Shown: piece by piece, positions 41,452-41,548 of the stretch
Position numbering within the stretch: the stretch's first letter is position 1
Layout: every line of letters starts with the position of its first letter
Source of the DNA: an uncultured Desulfobacteraceae bacterium
GTDB lineage: Bacteria; Desulfobacterota; Desulfobacteria; Desulfobacterales; UBA2174
Assembly (NCBI GenBank): GCA_937982505.1
Contig: CALJLV010000059.1
Location: 1 to 41,548, forward strand
Reading direction: 5' to 3'
Length of the DNA: 41,548 nucleotides
Notes under the pieces: model-generated
The model's database searches: none
The model's input: only the letters and a program-made list of their open reading frames with translations
Told to the model about the DNA's origin: nothing
Made by a program: the position numbers and the translations under genes

Positions 41452-41548
41452 ATGAAAAAGCATCGCAACGTCGGCATCATCGGCGTGGGCCAGAGCGCCT
41501 ATTCCAGCCATCGCGAGGAAGTCAACCAGCCGGAGATGATCCACGAGG
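41452..41548 (+). CDS. Thiolase (SCP-x/archaeal type), 5' part only
   Basis: Thirty-two codons are visible before the window ends. The start M-K-K-H-R-N-V-G-I-I-G-V-G-Q-S-A-Y is the typical opening strand of this thiolase group and resembles the upstream gene (R-V-G-I-C-A-V-A-Q). A GGGAG site lies 10-15 bases before the ATG. Whether it carries the nucleophilic Cys cannot be seen here. Confidence 0.8.
   Translation, partial: MKKHRNVGIIGVGQSAYSSHREEVNQPEMIHE

Overview
This window comes from a high-GC bacterial chromosome. Gene content points to a sulfate-reducing or related member of the Desulfobacterota, probably Desulfobacterales. The signs are a DUF4911-miaB-DUF151 cluster, a Liv-type transporter followed by an acyl-CoA synthetase, many beta-oxidation genes with paired acyl-CoA dehydrogenases, and a selenocysteine-containing peptide system. 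The taxon is an inference, because no rRNA gene is present. Nearly all of the window is protein-coding; I found no tRNA, rRNA, CRISPR array, transposase or phage gene.

Layout. 1-8.4 kb: M29 aminopeptidase (+), then DUF4911-miaB-DUF151 (-, overlapping genes), recJ (+), a conserved small protein, a broken MBL-fold (RNase Z-like) remnant, and tex (+). 8.4-10.2 kb: an array of about 10-bp repeats, then dtd-dacB (+). 10.2-13.2 kb: the most interesting locus. It holds a short peptide gene with three in-frame UGA codons, each followed by a hairpin whose loop lies 20-25 nt downstream, as in bacterial SECIS elements. Next come a radical SAM/SPASM maturase and a tandem DUF1566 protein. This matches the architecture of a selenocysteine-containing RiPP (the SbtA/SbtM type, named from memory). 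A promoter with a Fur-box-like sequence precedes it. 13.2-14.8 kb: an AAA/DUF4143 ATPase with a leaderless-type promoter, beside a truncated oxidoreductase. 14.9-19.7 kb (-): an aspartyl-tRNA synthetase fused to GatC, a GatA homologue lacking all amidase catalytic residues, and GatB. 20.1-22.9 kb (-): perR-katG, with an operator-like palindrome in the perR promoter.

23-30 kb (-): livM, livH, a periplasmic binding protein, livG, livF and a long-chain acyl-CoA synthetase, with a 7-bp satellite array between livG and livF that forms the livG stop codon. 30.3-36.2 kb (-): lipB, a second acyl-CoA synthetase, a thiolase and a 600-residue-class acyl-CoA dehydrogenase. 36.5-41.5 kb (+): two adjacent acyl-CoA dehydrogenase-family subunits, a TetR regulator, a PHP protein, a thiolase-fold protein lacking the catalytic residues, and the start of a second thiolase cut by the window edge.

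How it fits together: the right half looks like a fatty or aromatic acid uptake, activation and beta-oxidation region under TetR control. The left half is mostly housekeeping (tRNA modification, proofreading, repair, peptidoglycan) with the seleno-peptide operon and the unusual tRNA amidation operon placed in it. A recurring theme is catalytic subunits encoded next to homologues that have lost catalytic residues (GatA, one acyl-CoA dehydrogenase, one thiolase).
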